Source of the DNA: Paraburkholderia antibiotica
Lineage (GTDB): Bacteria > Pseudomonadota > Gammaproteobacteria > Burkholderiales > Burkholderiaceae
Assembly (NCBI RefSeq): GCF_012927125.1
Contig: NZ_JABBFZ010000002.1
Coordinates: 186,001-250,000, forward strand
Direction of reading: 5' to 3'
Length of the DNA: 64,000 nucleotides
Shown: positions 16,192 to 25,275 of the stretch, one piece after another
Layout: every line of letters starts with the position of its first letter
Position numbering within the stretch: the first letter of the stretch is position 1
Position numbers and translations under genes: made by a program
The notes under the pieces: model-generated
What the model saw: only the letters and a program-made list of their open reading frames with translations
The model's database searches: none
What the model was told of the DNA's origin: nothing

Positions 16192-17061
16192 TTATGCGAT
16201 GGACATAGTCGATGAGTTTGCTTCCGCGCGTTGCTTCACCTCTTCAGTGGCCTCTTCAGCGGCCTCGTCCACGCCCTCGTCCGCCCGCGCGATATGCGCG
16301 GCAAACCCGACCTGCCCCGCTGCGAGATCGTCCCGCAACGTCAGCGCGGGAATCGCGTACGCGCCGCCGTTCTGCGCGCGGAACGCGATCGGCGCGCTCG
16401 TCCACAGCGTGTCGAGCCGGCGCCCGAGCGCCTCGCTCACCTCGGCGTACTTCGCGTCGTCGATACGGCCCGTGCGATAAACGACGAACGGTGGCAGCAC
16501 ATCGAAGCCCGGGTAGTACAGCATGCCGTGCTGGATCGGAAACAGCAGATCGTCGATCGGACCGTTGATGCCGCGCGCACTGTAGTGCGACTCCCAGCCG
16601 CCCGTGGTCACGACCAGCATCGCGCGTTTGCCGGCGAAGCGGCCCTCGCCGTAACGCTCGCCCCAGCGCGCATCCGAATGCTCGCCGACGCCGTAGGCGA
16701 GCCCGTACGCGTAGACACGCTCGAACCAGCCCTTCATCAGCGCGGGCATCGAGAACCACCACAGCGGAAACTGGAAGATCACCGCATCGGCCCACTTCAG
16801 TTTGTCCTGCTCGCGCGCGATGTCCTCGCTCTGCAAGCCGTTTTCGAACGCATGCTTCGATTCGCTCGACGGATAGAAGCGCTCGCTGCTCAGACGCTCG
16901 AGGCTATCGTTGGCATCGAGCGACGCTTTCCAGTTCATCGCATACAGATCGGACACCTGCACGGTATGGCCGGCGCGTTCGAGATGCCGGAGCGTGAAGT
17001 CCTTCAGCGAACCGTTCAACGATTTGGGTTCGGGATGCGCATAGACGACAAGAACGTTCAT
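16192..17061 (-). CDS. NAD(P)H dehydrogenase (quinone), flavodoxin-like
   Basis: This 289-residue NQO1-type protein has a flavodoxin-like fold: MNVLVVYAHPEPKSLNGS at the N-terminus binds the FMN/FAD phosphate, and FQFPLWWFSMPALMKGWFERV (about 96-116) is the flavin/dimer loop. It catalyses two-electron reduction of quinones in the cytosol. The acidic, alanine-rich C-terminal 30 residues extend past the usual family end. It is divergent from a LysR gene, with a palindrome between them, so regulation by that LysR protein in response to a redox-active compound is likely. Confidence 0.88.
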   Translation of the reverse strand: MNVLVVYAHPEPKSLNGSLKDFTLRHLERAGHTVQVSDLYAMNWKASLDANDSLERLSSERFYPSSESKHAFENGLQSEDIAREQDKLKWADAVIFQFPLWWFSMPALMKGWFERVYAYGLAYGVGEHSDARWGERYGEGRFAGKRAMLVVTTGGWESHYSARGINGPIDDLLFPIQHGMLYYPGFDVLPPFVVYRTGRIDDAKYAEVSEALGRRLDTLWTSAPIAFRAQNGGAYAIPALTLRDDLAAGQVGFAAHIARADEGVDEAAEEATEEVKQRAEANSSTMSIA

Positions 17062-17111
17062 GATGAGAGACCTTCGTGGCTGAAAGTCTTCACGATAGGC
17101 GTCACCGAGGT

Positions 17112-17135
17112 ATATTGGAAATGAATTCCCAATAT
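17112..17135. promoter_or_regulatory. Palindromic LysR-type site between quinone reductase and lysR
   Basis: The perfect 7-bp arms ATATTGG (17112-17118) and CCAATAT (17129-17135) are separated by 10 bp. The site fits a LysR-type dyad and sits in the 87-bp divergent region. Its right arm includes the possible upstream ATG at 17134, which favours the lysR start at 17149. Confidence 0.6.
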
Positions 17136-17148
17136 GTCAGGTATTACG

Positions 17149-18042
17149 ATGGTTAATCTGCGCAGGCTCGACCTCAACCTGCTGGTCACGCTGGACATGC
17201 TGCTCGAAGAGCACAACGTGACCCGCGCCGCCGAGCGGCTGAACTTTTCGCAGCCGTCGGTCAGCGTGCATCTGGCGAAGCTGCGCGAGTTGTTCGGCGA
17301 CCCGCTGCTGTTGCCCGGACCGCGCGGCATGCGGCCCACAGCCAGAGCCGAAACGCTACGCGAGCCGTTGCGCGATGCGCTCGACGCGCTGGAGCGAGCG
17401 GTCGCGCCGGCCAGCCCGTTCGATCCGGCCGCGGCCACGCAAAGCTGGCGCATCGCCGCGACCGACTACGCGGAGTCGACGATCATCCTGCCGATGCTCG
17501 CCGGCCTGCGCGCGGCCGCACCGGGCACACGTCTCGCGATCGTCGAAGCGGTGCCGCCGCGCCTCGCGCGGCAGGCCGAACAGGGCGAAATCGATCTCGG
17601 CTTTCATACCAGCGAAGGCGCGCCCGAGGGTTTGCGCCGTCGCGTGCTGTTCGCCGAGCGCTATGTTCTGGTCGGCCGCGCCGGTCATCCGAAGCTCAAG
17701 CGCCGCCCCACGCTCGCGCAGTTCTGCAAGCTCGAACACGTGATCGTGTCGCCGGACGGCGGCGGCTTTTTCGGCGTGACCGACGAAGCGCTCGCGCAAG
17801 TGGGACTCACGCGCAAGGTGGTGTTGTCGGTGCCGCATTTTCTGTTCATGCAGGCGGTGCTCGCGAACACCGATCTCGTCGGCATGCTGCCCGCGCGCCT
17901 CCTGCACGGCTCGACCGCCTTGCGGATGGTCGAGCCGCCCGTCGAAGTGCCGGGCTACGAAATGGCGATGCTGTGGCACGAACGCGTGCATCGCGATCCC
18001 GCGCACCGATGGTTGCGGGAGTTCATCGCAGCGTCGGTGTGA
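17149..18042 (+). CDS. LysR-family regulator (NodD-like)
   Basis: This 297-residue protein has the LysR winged helix-turn-helix at 1-60 (NLLVTLDMLLEEHNVTRAAERL, then SQPSVSVHLAKLRE) and a periplasmic-binding-protein-like effector domain after about 90. The N-terminus MVNLRRLDLNLL is typical of the NodD/SyrM-like subgroup. It is divergent from the quinone reductase and probably controls it. A start at 17134 would add five residues but falls inside the palindrome. Confidence 0.88.
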   Translation: MVNLRRLDLNLLVTLDMLLEEHNVTRAAERLNFSQPSVSVHLAKLRELFGDPLLLPGPRGMRPTARAETLREPLRDALDALERAVAPASPFDPAAATQSWRIAATDYAESTIILPMLAGLRAAAPGTRLAIVEAVPPRLARQAEQGEIDLGFHTSEGAPEGLRRRVLFAERYVLVGRAGHPKLKRRPTLAQFCKLEHVIVSPDGGGFFGVTDEALAQVGLTRKVVLSVPHFLFMQAVLANTDLVGMLPARLLHGSTALRMVEPPVEVPGYEMAMLWHERVHRDPAHRWLREFIAASV

Positions 18043-18095
18043 GGTGCGGCAAGCTGAGGCCATCCGTATGCGTCCTTCAGTGCCCCTCAGTGCGT

Positions 18096-18974
18096 TCAGT
18101 TCCCAGCCGCCGCACCAATCGCATTCAACTCGTCGAGCACCGCGTCGCTCAGTTGCAACCGCGCCGCCTGCAGATTCTCGCGTAGATGCCCCACCGACGA
18201 CGTACCCGGAATCAGCAGAATGTTAGGTGCCCGATGCAATAGCCAGGCGAGCGCGACCTGCATCGGTGTCGCGTCGAGCGTGCGCGCGAGATCCGACAGC
18301 GCCGACGATTGAATCGGCGTGAAGCCGCCGAGCGGAAAGAACGGCACGTACGCGATGCCCTGCGCGCCGAGCGCGGCGATCAACGCGTCGTCGTCGCGAT
18401 GCACGAGGTTGTAGTGGTTCTGCACGCACACGATCCGCGCGATGCGCTGCGCCTCCTCGACCTGCGCAGCCGTCACGTTGCTCACGCCGATATGGCGCAC
18501 GAGCCCGCGCTGCTGCAGTTCCGCGAGCGCCGTCACCTGCGCTTCGATCGAGCCTTCGCTCGGCGCGTGCACGTTGCCCATCACGCGCAGATTGACCACC
18601 TCGAGCGCGTCGAGGCCGAGGTTGCGCAGATTGCCGTGCACCGCGCGTTCGAGGTCGGCCGGTTCCTGCGCCGGCAGCCACGCGCCGTCGCTGCCGCGCA
18701 CCGCGCCGACCTTGGTGACGATCGTCAGATCGCGCGGGTATGGATGCAGCGCCTCGCGAATCAGTTGGTTGGTCACGTGCGGCCCGTAAAAATCGCTCGT
18801 ATCGATGTGATCGACGCCCGCCTCGATCGCCTCGCGCAGCACCGCGAGCGCCGCGTCGCGGTTTTTCGGCGGCCCGAACACGCCGGGACCGGCCAGTTGC
18901 ATCGCGCCGTAACCCATACGCCGCACCGTGCGGCCGGCCAACGGGAACGTATCGGTGGAATGGAAGTTCGGCAT
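18096..18974 (-). CDS. Aldo/keto reductase
   Basis: This 292-residue NADPH-dependent oxidoreductase has an (alpha/beta)8 barrel with HIDTSDFYGPH (Asp and Tyr of the tetrad), TKVG (Lys) and RHIGVSN, plus the cofactor-binding IPGTSSVGHLREN near the C-terminus. The usual tetrad His in the DLLLIH strand is replaced: here the strand reads EVVNLRVMG, as in the YdbC-like subgroup. It probably reduces small aldehydes in the cytosol. It is divergent from a LysR gene, 102 bp away. Confidence 0.88.
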   Translation of the reverse strand: MPNFHSTDTFPLAGRTVRRMGYGAMQLAGPGVFGPPKNRDAALAVLREAIEAGVDHIDTSDFYGPHVTNQLIREALHPYPRDLTIVTKVGAVRGSDGAWLPAQEPADLERAVHGNLRNLGLDALEVVNLRVMGNVHAPSEGSIEAQVTALAELQQRGLVRHIGVSNVTAAQVEEAQRIARIVCVQNHYNLVHRDDDALIAALGAQGIAYVPFFPLGGFTPIQSSALSDLARTLDATPMQVALAWLLHRAPNILLIPGTSSVGHLRENLQAARLQLSDAVLDELNAIGAAAGN

Positions 18975-19076
18975 GACGATCTCCTGATGAAGTGTTGAGC
19001 CGCAGTATCGCCGGATTGCGTTGTTGAATAAACCGGTCTAACGTGTACGGGTTGTTCAAAATTTCGCACAATCCCG

Positions 19077-19991
19077 ATGGAACTGAATGATCTGGCCGCC
19101 TTCGTTTCGGTCGCCCGCGCGGGCGGCTTTCGCGATGCCGCGCGCGTGGCCGGCGTGTCGGCGTCGAGCCTGAGCATCGCGGTGCGCCGGCTCGAAACAC
19201 GGCTCGGCCTGCGCCTGCTGAACCGCACCACCCGCAGTGTCGCGCCGACCGAGGCGGGTTTGCGTCTGCTCGAAAAGTTGACGCCGCTGTTCGGCGAAAT
19301 GGAAGCGGCGCTCGACGTGCTCAACGGCTTCCGCGACAAGCCGACCGGCACGCTGAAGCTCAACGTGCCGGCGAGCGTCGCGCGCATCGTGCTGCCCGAC
19401 GTGCTCGCGCGATTTCTGAAGCAGTATCCGGACATTCGCGTCGAAGTGGTGGTCGAAGACGGTTTCGTCGATGTGCTGTCGGTCGGCTGCGATGCGGGCA
19501 TCCGCTACGATGAACGCCTCGAACAGGACATGATCGCGGTGCCGATCGGCGCGCGCGTGCAGCGCTTCGCGACCGCCGCCGCGCCCGCCTATCTCGACGC
19601 GCACGGCCGTCCCGAACATCCGGGCGAGCTGCTTGCGCATGCATGCCTGCGCGGGCAATTCTCGGGCGGCGCCACGCCGACGTGGTACTTCGAACGCGAC
19701 GGCGAAGTGCTGCAATTGAATCCGTCCGGACCGCTGCTGGTGCGCCCCAGCGCCGCGATCGATCTGGCGATCAGTTGCGCGATCGCGGGCGTTGGCGTGA
19801 TTCATCTATTCGAAGACATGGTGCGCCCGCATCTCGCGAGCGGCGCGCTCGAAGCGATTCTCGAGCCGTGGTGGCAGCGTTTTCCGGGGCCGTTTCTCTA
19901 CTATCCGGGTCATCGGCATGTGCCCGCGCCGCTGCGCGCGTTCGTCGATTTTCTGAAAACGGATTCCGAATTGATTCCACAGGGATCCTGA
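19077..19991 (+). CDS. LysR-family regulator (AaeR/CrgA-like)
   Basis: This 304-residue protein has an N-terminal winged HTH (1-60, FRDAARVAGVSASSLSIAVRRLE) and an effector domain of the CrgA/DsdC group (RIVLPDVLARFLKQYPDI; AIAGVGVIHLFEDMV). It is divergent from the aldo/keto reductase, which it probably regulates. The effector is unknown. Confidence 0.88.
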   Translation: MELNDLAAFVSVARAGGFRDAARVAGVSASSLSIAVRRLETRLGLRLLNRTTRSVAPTEAGLRLLEKLTPLFGEMEAALDVLNGFRDKPTGTLKLNVPASVARIVLPDVLARFLKQYPDIRVEVVVEDGFVDVLSVGCDAGIRYDERLEQDMIAVPIGARVQRFATAAAPAYLDAHGRPEHPGELLAHACLRGQFSGGATPTWYFERDGEVLQLNPSGPLLVRPSAAIDLAISCAIAGVGVIHLFEDMVRPHLASGALEAILEPWWQRFPGPFLYYPGHRHVPAPLRAFVDFLKTDSELIPQGS

Positions 19992-20051
19992 ACAATCATG
20001 CCACGCACGGCGCATGCGCCGATATCGGTGCGAAAAACGGCGCAGACTGTG

Positions 20052-20414
20052 TCAATGCCGCAGGCTGCATAGTTGCGCAATCGTCGTCAGAAAGAGGTCC
20101 GCGCCGATCGGTTTCAGCAGACACGCATTCCAGTACTGCGCGTCGCCCTCGCCCGGCGGCACCGCGGTATGCACCAGAATCGGCACGTTGGCGAATTGCG
20201 GCATCGCCTTCACGCGCCGGCACAACTCGGCGCCGCCCATGATCGGCATCATCCAGTCGGTGACGATCAGGTCGGGCATGTGCACGAGCAGACAGGCGAG
20301 CGCTTCGGCCCCATTGCTCGCGCAACAGACCTCGTACCCTTCGCTTTCCAGAATCAGGCGCCACGCGGCCAGAATTTCCGGTTCGTCGTCCACCAGCAGG
20401 ATCGAAGACATCAT
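20052..20414 (-). CDS. Single-domain response regulator (CheY-like receiver)
   Basis: This 120-residue protein is a receiver domain only. It shows the acidic pair in LLVDDEPE, the phospho-acceptor Asp in DLIVTDWMMP, the Thr in ILVHTA and the Lys in LLKPIG. Without an output domain it must act through protein contacts or as a phosphorelay intermediate. It is divergent from a soluble histidine kinase at 20627, the likely partner. Two tandem ATG codons (20414, 20411) are both usable. Confidence 0.88.
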   Translation of the reverse strand: MMSSILLVDDEPEILAAWRLILESEGYEVCCASNGAEALACLLVHMPDLIVTDWMMPIMGGAELCRRVKAMPQFANVPILVHTAVPPGEGDAQYWNACLLKPIGADLFLTTIAQLCSLRH

Positions 20415-20626
20415 GGTTTGCAGACGAGAATGGTTTGTTGTCTGATGAGACCCCGCAAGACATGTTCCACCCGACGCACCGGCGCGGGTAATGACCCGCA
20501 TTGCCAGCGCGCGCGGCCGGCGCTTACGATACGTTGAAAAATGCCGCAGGATTTCGCAGGGCCATCGCTGCGATCGAAATCGGTCGTATGTTCGTATGTT
20601 GTAGAAACTTCATTCGCGCCTTCATC

Positions 20627-21835
20627 ATGACCGATCCACGTGTGAGCCCGCTGCGCAGTTTTGCCGATTTCGTCAGAGCCGAACGGAACCGTCTCACGCA
20701 GCAATGGATGCAGGCGGTGGCCGCCGACGTCGATCTCGTCGAAGCGGACAAGCTTACTTATCAGCAACTGGCCGATCATCTGCCGGAAATTCTCGATAAA
20801 CTGTGCGCGGCGCTCGATGCGGAAGATCTCGAACAGGTCGAAACATCGATCGAACGCGACGCTAAAAAGCACGGCGAGGTCCGTTGGCGCCAGGGGTACC
20901 GGATCGAGGAACTGGTTCGCGAACTCGATCTGTTCCAGCAGGTGCTGGCCGACGCGCTGGACGAATTCGCCGCGCGCGACACCACCTTCACGCGCCGTCA
21001 CGAAAGCCGCGCGCGGCGGTTGATCGCCGACGCGTTCAGCATGGTCGCGTATGTGTCGATCAAGGAAGTGGTCAGCGAGCGCGACCGCAAGATCGACGAA
21101 TACACCGGGCGGCTCGAACGCGCGAACCATGAACTGGTGCTCAAGCAGCGGCTGGTCGGCGATCTGCACGAATCGCGGATGCAGATCACGCGCAGCGTCG
21201 TGCACGATCTGCGCAACTTCCTCAACGCGTTTTCGATTGCACTGCAGCTGATCGAGCGCGCGCCGTCGAAGGCCGACACCGCGTTGACGCTCGCGAACCG
21301 TCAGGCCGCCGACATGAAGCAACTGGTCGATCAGATGATCGAGTATTCGGTCGTGCTCGGCGACGCGGCGCCGCTCGTGCCCGAGCCCGTCGATCTGCGC
21401 GAGCTTTACGACGAACTCGTCGTGTCGACGCGGCCGTCGATCGACGCGAAAGGCCTCGTGTTGCACAGCGCGTTCGATGCGGCGTTGCCGGTCGTCACGT
21501 CGCATCGGCTGAAGCTGAAGCAGATCGCGATCAATCTGCTGTCCAATGCGATCAAATACACGAAATCCGGACAAGTCGAATTGCAGTTCGCAATGCGCGC
21601 GCCTGGGCACTGGTCAATTCGCGTGTCAGATACCGGCGTCGGCATTGCACCCGCCGACGCGGATCGCGTGTTCGACGAATTCGAGCGCGCGGCAGGCGAG
21701 GATATTCCCGGCACAGGGTTGGGACTCGCGATCGTCAGGGAGCTAAGCCGCGTGCTGGACGGCCGGATCGAGTTCGCGTCGCGCGAGGGTGTGGGGACCA
21801 CGTTCGAGATCCGCTTTCCACTGCGGATCGAGTGA
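20627..21835 (+). CDS. Sensor histidine kinase with RsbRD-type N-terminal domain
   Basis: This 402-residue protein has no transmembrane segment. About residues 15-150 form an all-alpha RsbR/RsbT-co-antagonist-type N-terminal domain. A short coiled coil (about 150-185) follows, then an H-box with His193 in VVHDLRNFLN and an HATPase domain with NLLSNAIKYT, DTGVGI and GTGLGLAI. It is therefore a cytosolic kinase, probably paired with the receiver protein encoded divergently. The ATG at 20627 is preferred to the upstream frame start at 20501 because the extra residues are not domain-like. Confidence 0.88.
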   Translation: MTDPRVSPLRSFADFVRAERNRLTQQWMQAVAADVDLVEADKLTYQQLADHLPEILDKLCAALDAEDLEQVETSIERDAKKHGEVRWRQGYRIEELVRELDLFQQVLADALDEFAARDTTFTRRHESRARRLIADAFSMVAYVSIKEVVSERDRKIDEYTGRLERANHELVLKQRLVGDLHESRMQITRSVVHDLRNFLNAFSIALQLIERAPSKADTALTLANRQAADMKQLVDQMIEYSVVLGDAAPLVPEPVDLRELYDELVVSTRPSIDAKGLVLHSAFDAALPVVTSHRLKLKQIAINLLSNAIKYTKSGQVELQFAMRAPGHWSIRVSDTGVGIAPADADRVFDEFERAAGEDIPGTGLGLAIVRELSRVLDGRIEFASREGVGTTFEIRFPLRIE

Positions 21836-22054
21836 GGCTTTGGCTGAGGGTGTGGCGCGGGTACGCCGGGGTGGCGTTGAAGCGACGTTGAGGTTGCGAC
21901 ATCGAGGTGATGCGAAAGCCGCGCCGATACTCACGCCGATACTCACGCCGATGTTCGCGCAGATATCCGCGCGACTCTTGCGAAGCCCGCGCGGACGTTC
22001 CGCTAAACTGCGCGAATCAGACACCTCTGACGACTCGCGCCGTCCCGACTTCGC

Positions 22055-22561
22055 ATGATCCATCTTCACACTGCCCGCTTTCCCGAACAGCTCGACGTCG
22101 TGCGGACCCTCTTCCGCGAATATGCGGAAAGTCTCGGCATCGATCTCGGCTTTCAGCAATTCGATGAGGAACTCGCCGGGCTACCCGGTAAATTCGCGGC
22201 GCCGCGCGGCTGCGTGCTGCTCGCGAGCAACGGCGACGACGGGGCCACGGTCGACAACTTCGTCGGCTGTGTCGCGATGCGTCCGATCGACGACACGACC
22301 TGCGAGATGAAGCGTCTTTATGTGCGCCCGGCGGGTCGAGGTCTGCACGTGGGCCGCCAACTCGCGACGCAGATCTGCGCCGCCGCGAAACAGGCCGGCT
22401 ATCAGCGCATGCGTCTCGACACGCTGCCGACCATGCACGCGGCGCTGGGCTTGTATGCGTCGCTTGGCTTCGAACCGATCGACGCGTATGTGTTCAATCC
22501 GATCCCTGGTGCGATTTTTCTGGAGTGCGATCTGACGCGGCAGCGCGAGCGATCGGTGTAG
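22055..22561 (+). CDS. GNAT-family N-acetyltransferase
   Basis: This 168-residue GNAT fold has the acetyl-CoA-binding motif A at about 89-104 (MKRLYVRPAGRGLHVGRQL) and the motif B end in GFEPIDAY. It transfers acetyl from acetyl-CoA to an unidentified amine in the cytosol. The gap before it (21836-22054) carries a short tandem ACTCACGCCGAT repeat around 21928-21955. It has no obvious operon partners. Confidence 0.88.
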   Translation: MIHLHTARFPEQLDVVRTLFREYAESLGIDLGFQQFDEELAGLPGKFAAPRGCVLLASNGDDGATVDNFVGCVAMRPIDDTTCEMKRLYVRPAGRGLHVGRQLATQICAAAKQAGYQRMRLDTLPTMHAALGLYASLGFEPIDAYVFNPIPGAIFLECDLTRQRERSV

Positions 22562-22612
22562 AGGTGTAGCGGTTTGGCGCTCGCGGTCCACGCTCGCCAC
22601 ACGTTGCGATGC

Positions 22613-23041
22613 TTAATGCGCGTGTAGCACCCGGACATCGCGAACACGGTGCGTCGACGGCAAACATTCGCTCATCGCACCGCCCTGCGCGCTCAAGCCA
22701 CGCATGACGACTTCGGATGCCTTGCCATCGCGTCGCGCGAGTTCCGCGAGATCGAGCAACGCGGCGTAGCGTGCCGAGCAATCCGGCGCTGCGGTACTGG
22801 CGGGATCGGCGTTAATATCGTTCGCGGCAACCAGCGCGTTCGCGGCAACCAGCATCGCGACGACGAGCGCGGCAAACGCCGCTGGCTTACCGGCCACGCG
22901 CCACGACCGCGCTTTGCTTCGCGCACCACCCGCAAGTTCGCCTCGCTCCCCGCATGCACTGCCGTGCATCGCGCCATGCCTGCCGGCACGACGCAAGCGC
23001 GCCGATTCGATACACATCCTGATTCGCATCGCCGCGCTCAT
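22613..23041 (-). CDS. Small membrane-anchored protein of unknown function
   Basis: This 142-residue frame starts two bases after the stop of the repeat-rich exported protein upstream (stop at 23046-23044, start at 23041), which suggests translational coupling. It has a basic N-terminal region of about 48 residues. One hydrophobic segment follows at about 50-67 (AAFAALVVAMLVAANALVAAN), then a short exported domain with two Cys (DCSARYAALLDLAELARRDG and later MSECLPST). No family was recognised. The coding call rests on the tight coupling and the coherent anchor-plus-domain layout. Confidence 0.5.
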   Translation of the reverse strand: MSAAMRIRMCIESARLRRAGRHGAMHGSACGERGELAGGARSKARSWRVAGKPAAFAALVVAMLVAANALVAANDINADPASTAAPDCSARYAALLDLAELARRDGKASEVVMRGLSAQGGAMSECLPSTHRVRDVRVLHAH

Positions 23042-23043
23042 CG

Positions 23044-24222
23044 TCAGGCCCAATGCGCCGGCACCCACACGCGCCCGAGCCAATGCCCCGGCACCCAAAC
23101 GGCGGCACGCGGCACCGGCGCAACATAGACCGGACGCGGCGCGACATACACGACCGGCGGAGGCGGCGCATAGACGACGGGCTTCGGTGCCACGTACACG
23201 ACCGGCGGCGGCGTTACGACGACAGGCTTCGGTGCCACATACACGGTCGGCGGCGGCGTCACCACAACCGGCTTCGGCGGTACATACACGACCGGCACAG
23301 GCACAACGACGGCCGGCGGGGGCGGCGGCGGTACGACGACCACCGGCTGCGGCGCAACCACTACCGTGGCGCCGGTCGTCGTAGTGCCGCCAGCGACCAC
23401 GACGCCGCCCGTCACCACCGTGCCGCTCGAACTCACCGTATTGCCATGCGTGCCGGTCACGCTCGTCGATGTCGTCACGACGCCGGGCGCGACGCGTGTC
23501 GCCGAGCCCGAGTGATAGACGCTGCCGCTATCGGGGCCCGTCACCGTGCCCGAGCGCGTGCAGCTCGACCCCGCGCAATTCGTCGACGCCGAGTGGTCGT
23601 AGGTATTGCCGTTCGATCCCGTGACCGAACCCGACGACGAGTACTGACCCGGCGCGGTCCGCGTGACGTCGCCGGAGGTCGTCGCCGTCTTGCCGTCCGG
23701 CCCGATCAGCGTGCCGGTGTGCGAGCACGAACCGCTCGCGCAACTGGTATCGCCGGCATGCTGCACCGAGTTGCCGTAGCGGCCGGTCGCGGTGCCCGAG
23801 TTCGAGAACTGGCCGGGCGCATTGCGCGTGACCGTGCCGGTGTTGCTCGCGAAGCCGCCGTACGGGCCGGCGACGCCGCCCGCATGCGAGCAGCTGCCGC
23901 CGCCGCACGAGCCGTAGTGGCCGCCGTTATAGACGCCGCGCGACGTGTACGCGGCGCCGTGTCCCGACCACGCGAACGCCGATGCGCTGCCGAGCGTGAG
24001 TATCGCGGCGGCCGCGCCGAGTACGAGCCGGCGCAGCGCGCGACGCGCGGTAGTGCCGATGGCGAATGACGCGACAGCGGAAGTCAAAGCGGAAGCGGCG
24101 AAAGAAGCTGAACGGGCAAGCGCCGGAGTTGCGGCACCAACGACGCCGGCCACCTTGACATCGGCCGTCACTGAATCTGCGAATGAACGGTTTTTCACGC
24201 TGTTTTTCACGCTGGTTTTCAC
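23044..24222 (-). CDS. Exported protein with 55-residue CX4C repeats and a Val/Pro-rich tail
   Basis: This 392-residue protein starts at a GTG (24222) with AAGGA upstream. A long N-terminal leader precedes a signal-like segment (RRALRRLVLGAAAAILTLGSASAFA). The body has about three repeats of 55 residues, each with TRxAPGQ, a TGxxGN turn and a CX4C pair (CGGGSC, CASGSC, CAGSSC), and a Gly/Ser/Thr-rich surface-protein composition. The tail is a 14-residue Pro-rich repeat (VVYVAPKPVVVTPP) ending in paired Trp motifs (VWVPGHW, VWVPAHW). It is probably an outer-surface or envelope protein. No family was recognised. Confidence 0.75.
   Translation of the reverse strand: MKTSVKNSVKNRSFADSVTADVKVAGVVGAATPALARSASFAASALTSAVASFAIGTTARRALRRLVLGAAAAILTLGSASAFAWSGHGAAYTSRGVYNGGHYGSCGGGSCSHAGGVAGPYGGFASNTGTVTRNAPGQFSNSGTATGRYGNSVQHAGDTSCASGSCSHTGTLIGPDGKTATTSGDVTRTAPGQYSSSGSVTGSNGNTYDHSASTNCAGSSCTRSGTVTGPDSGSVYHSGSATRVAPGVVTTSTSVTGTHGNTVSSSGTVVTGGVVVAGGTTTTGATVVVAPQPVVVVPPPPPPAVVVPVPVVYVPPKPVVVTPPPTVYVAPKPVVVTPPPVVYVAPKPVVYAPPPPVVYVAPRPVYVAPVPRAAVWVPGHWLGRVWVPAHWA
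23130..23300. repeat. 42-bp tandem repeat encoding the Val/Pro-rich tail
   Basis: Within the repeat-rich exported-protein gene, 42-bp units encode copies of VYVAPKPVVVTPPP with small variations. The units recur about three times with high nucleotide identity, so the copy number is likely to vary between strains. Confidence 0.65.
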
Positions 24223-24469
24223 GGTATGTCCTTGCTGGATTCGGGCCACTTGCGCGACTGCTGCGTGGCGACGAACGGACTATAGAAGGACCGACCGAGG
24301 AAATCATTAGCGCAAATATGTCGCGCTGTTTCAGCGTGGCTTCATCGCGAGGCAGGCCCGCCAGGCAAGGATTTGCGGGCATTTCGCGGGATGCGTGACA
24401 TATCTCGACATAGTTTGGGAAGCCGCTTCGGCGGCGAATGTCCCACGCCCTGATCCATGCATTGCCCGG

Positions 24470-25072
24470 TCATTTCCCGACCGGCGTCACCTGCACCGCC
24501 GCCGCCGACACGAACACCGCATGCACGGTGTCGCCAACCTTCAGGTCATCCAGATCGACGCCGGGAACCGCTTCGAAGGTCTGTGTCTGATACGCGCCGC
24601 GCAATGTCACGCGACGCTGCGGGCGATCGATCTTCAGCACCGTCGCAAGCACCTCGGTCTGGCGCGCCGCCTCGTAGCCGCCCGAGGCCGGCGTATAGCT
24701 CTGCCGGTCGGCACGCTCGCGAATCCCCTTGCCCGCACCACTGACCTTCTCCACCTTCGTCAGCAGCGCGTTCTTGTACAGCACGTCGACGCGATCGCCG
24801 ATCTTCAGCTGATCGAAGCCGGCGACCTGCTGGCTCACGAGCACGATCGCGACGTCGCCATGCGGACCCTTGAGCGTCAGCGACCGGTTGCCCGCATCGA
24901 TACCGACGATCTCCGCCGTCATCTGCACCGGCTGCACCGCGCTGAGCACGCGTTGCGCGGCGCTCGCCGTGTCATCCTGCGCGTGCGCCGGCTGGGCTGC
25001 GGTCATGACTGCGCTCATCGCCGTGAGCACCGCCGTGATTACCCACGCCGCGCGTATCGTCGCCGTCTTCAT
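24470..25072 (-). CDS. Periplasmic protein with two related beta-rich domains
   Basis: This 200-residue protein has a signal peptide at about 1-28 (ending AQPAHA). The mature part contains two similar segments: TAEIVGIDAGNRSLTLKGPHGD through KIGDRVDVLYKNAL, and TVLKIDRPQRRVTLRG through KVGDTVHAVFVSAA. Each resembles a small OB-like beta-barrel, as in DUF5666-type proteins. The function is unknown. The ATG at 25072 has GAGGAGAA upstream, which fixes the start. It is divergent from dmeR. Confidence 0.8.
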   Translation of the reverse strand: MKTATIRAAWVITAVLTAMSAVMTAAQPAHAQDDTASAAQRVLSAVQPVQMTAEIVGIDAGNRSLTLKGPHGDVAIVLVSQQVAGFDQLKIGDRVDVLYKNALLTKVEKVSGAGKGIRERADRQSYTPASGGYEAARQTEVLATVLKIDRPQRRVTLRGAYQTQTFEAVPGVDLDDLKVGDTVHAVFVSAAAVQVTPVGK

Positions 25073-25250
25073 TCGCGTTCTCCTCGACCAAAGTTGCAAA
25101 CAGGGTGGCAGTCCGCCGTGACAACTCATCGCTGTCGCCGCGCTCATGCTCATGCTACGCAGTGTTCGTGCCCGATGCCGTGCCTCCGCATTTCCGCCCC
25201 ATCGCTTCCCGCCACTCGCCAGGACATCCATTCCGTCGTTTCATGCTACG

Positions 25251-25275
25251 CTATATACCTATAGGGGGTATAGGT
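25251..25275 (+). promoter_or_regulatory. DmeR/RcnR-type operator overlapping the dmeR ribosome-binding site
   Basis: CCTATA (25258-25263), GGGGG and TATAGG (25269-25274) form the G-tract inverted repeat typical of RcnR/CsoR-family operators. It ends immediately before the ATG at 25276. The A/G tract at 25263-25268 also serves as the Shine-Dalgarno sequence, so bound repressor would cover the translation start region as well. Confidence 0.75.

Noticed and set aside
20008..20021. Palindrome CGGCGCATGCGCCG between convergent genes
   Set aside because: It is short and GC-only apart from its centre, which is likely by chance in this composition; there is no T tract or known binding context.
23053..24069. 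Plus-strand frame opposite the repeat-rich exported protein
   Set aside because: Its composition is Arg/His-rich and repetitive only because it mirrors the repeats. The minus-strand frame has a ribosome-binding site, a signal segment and structured repeats.
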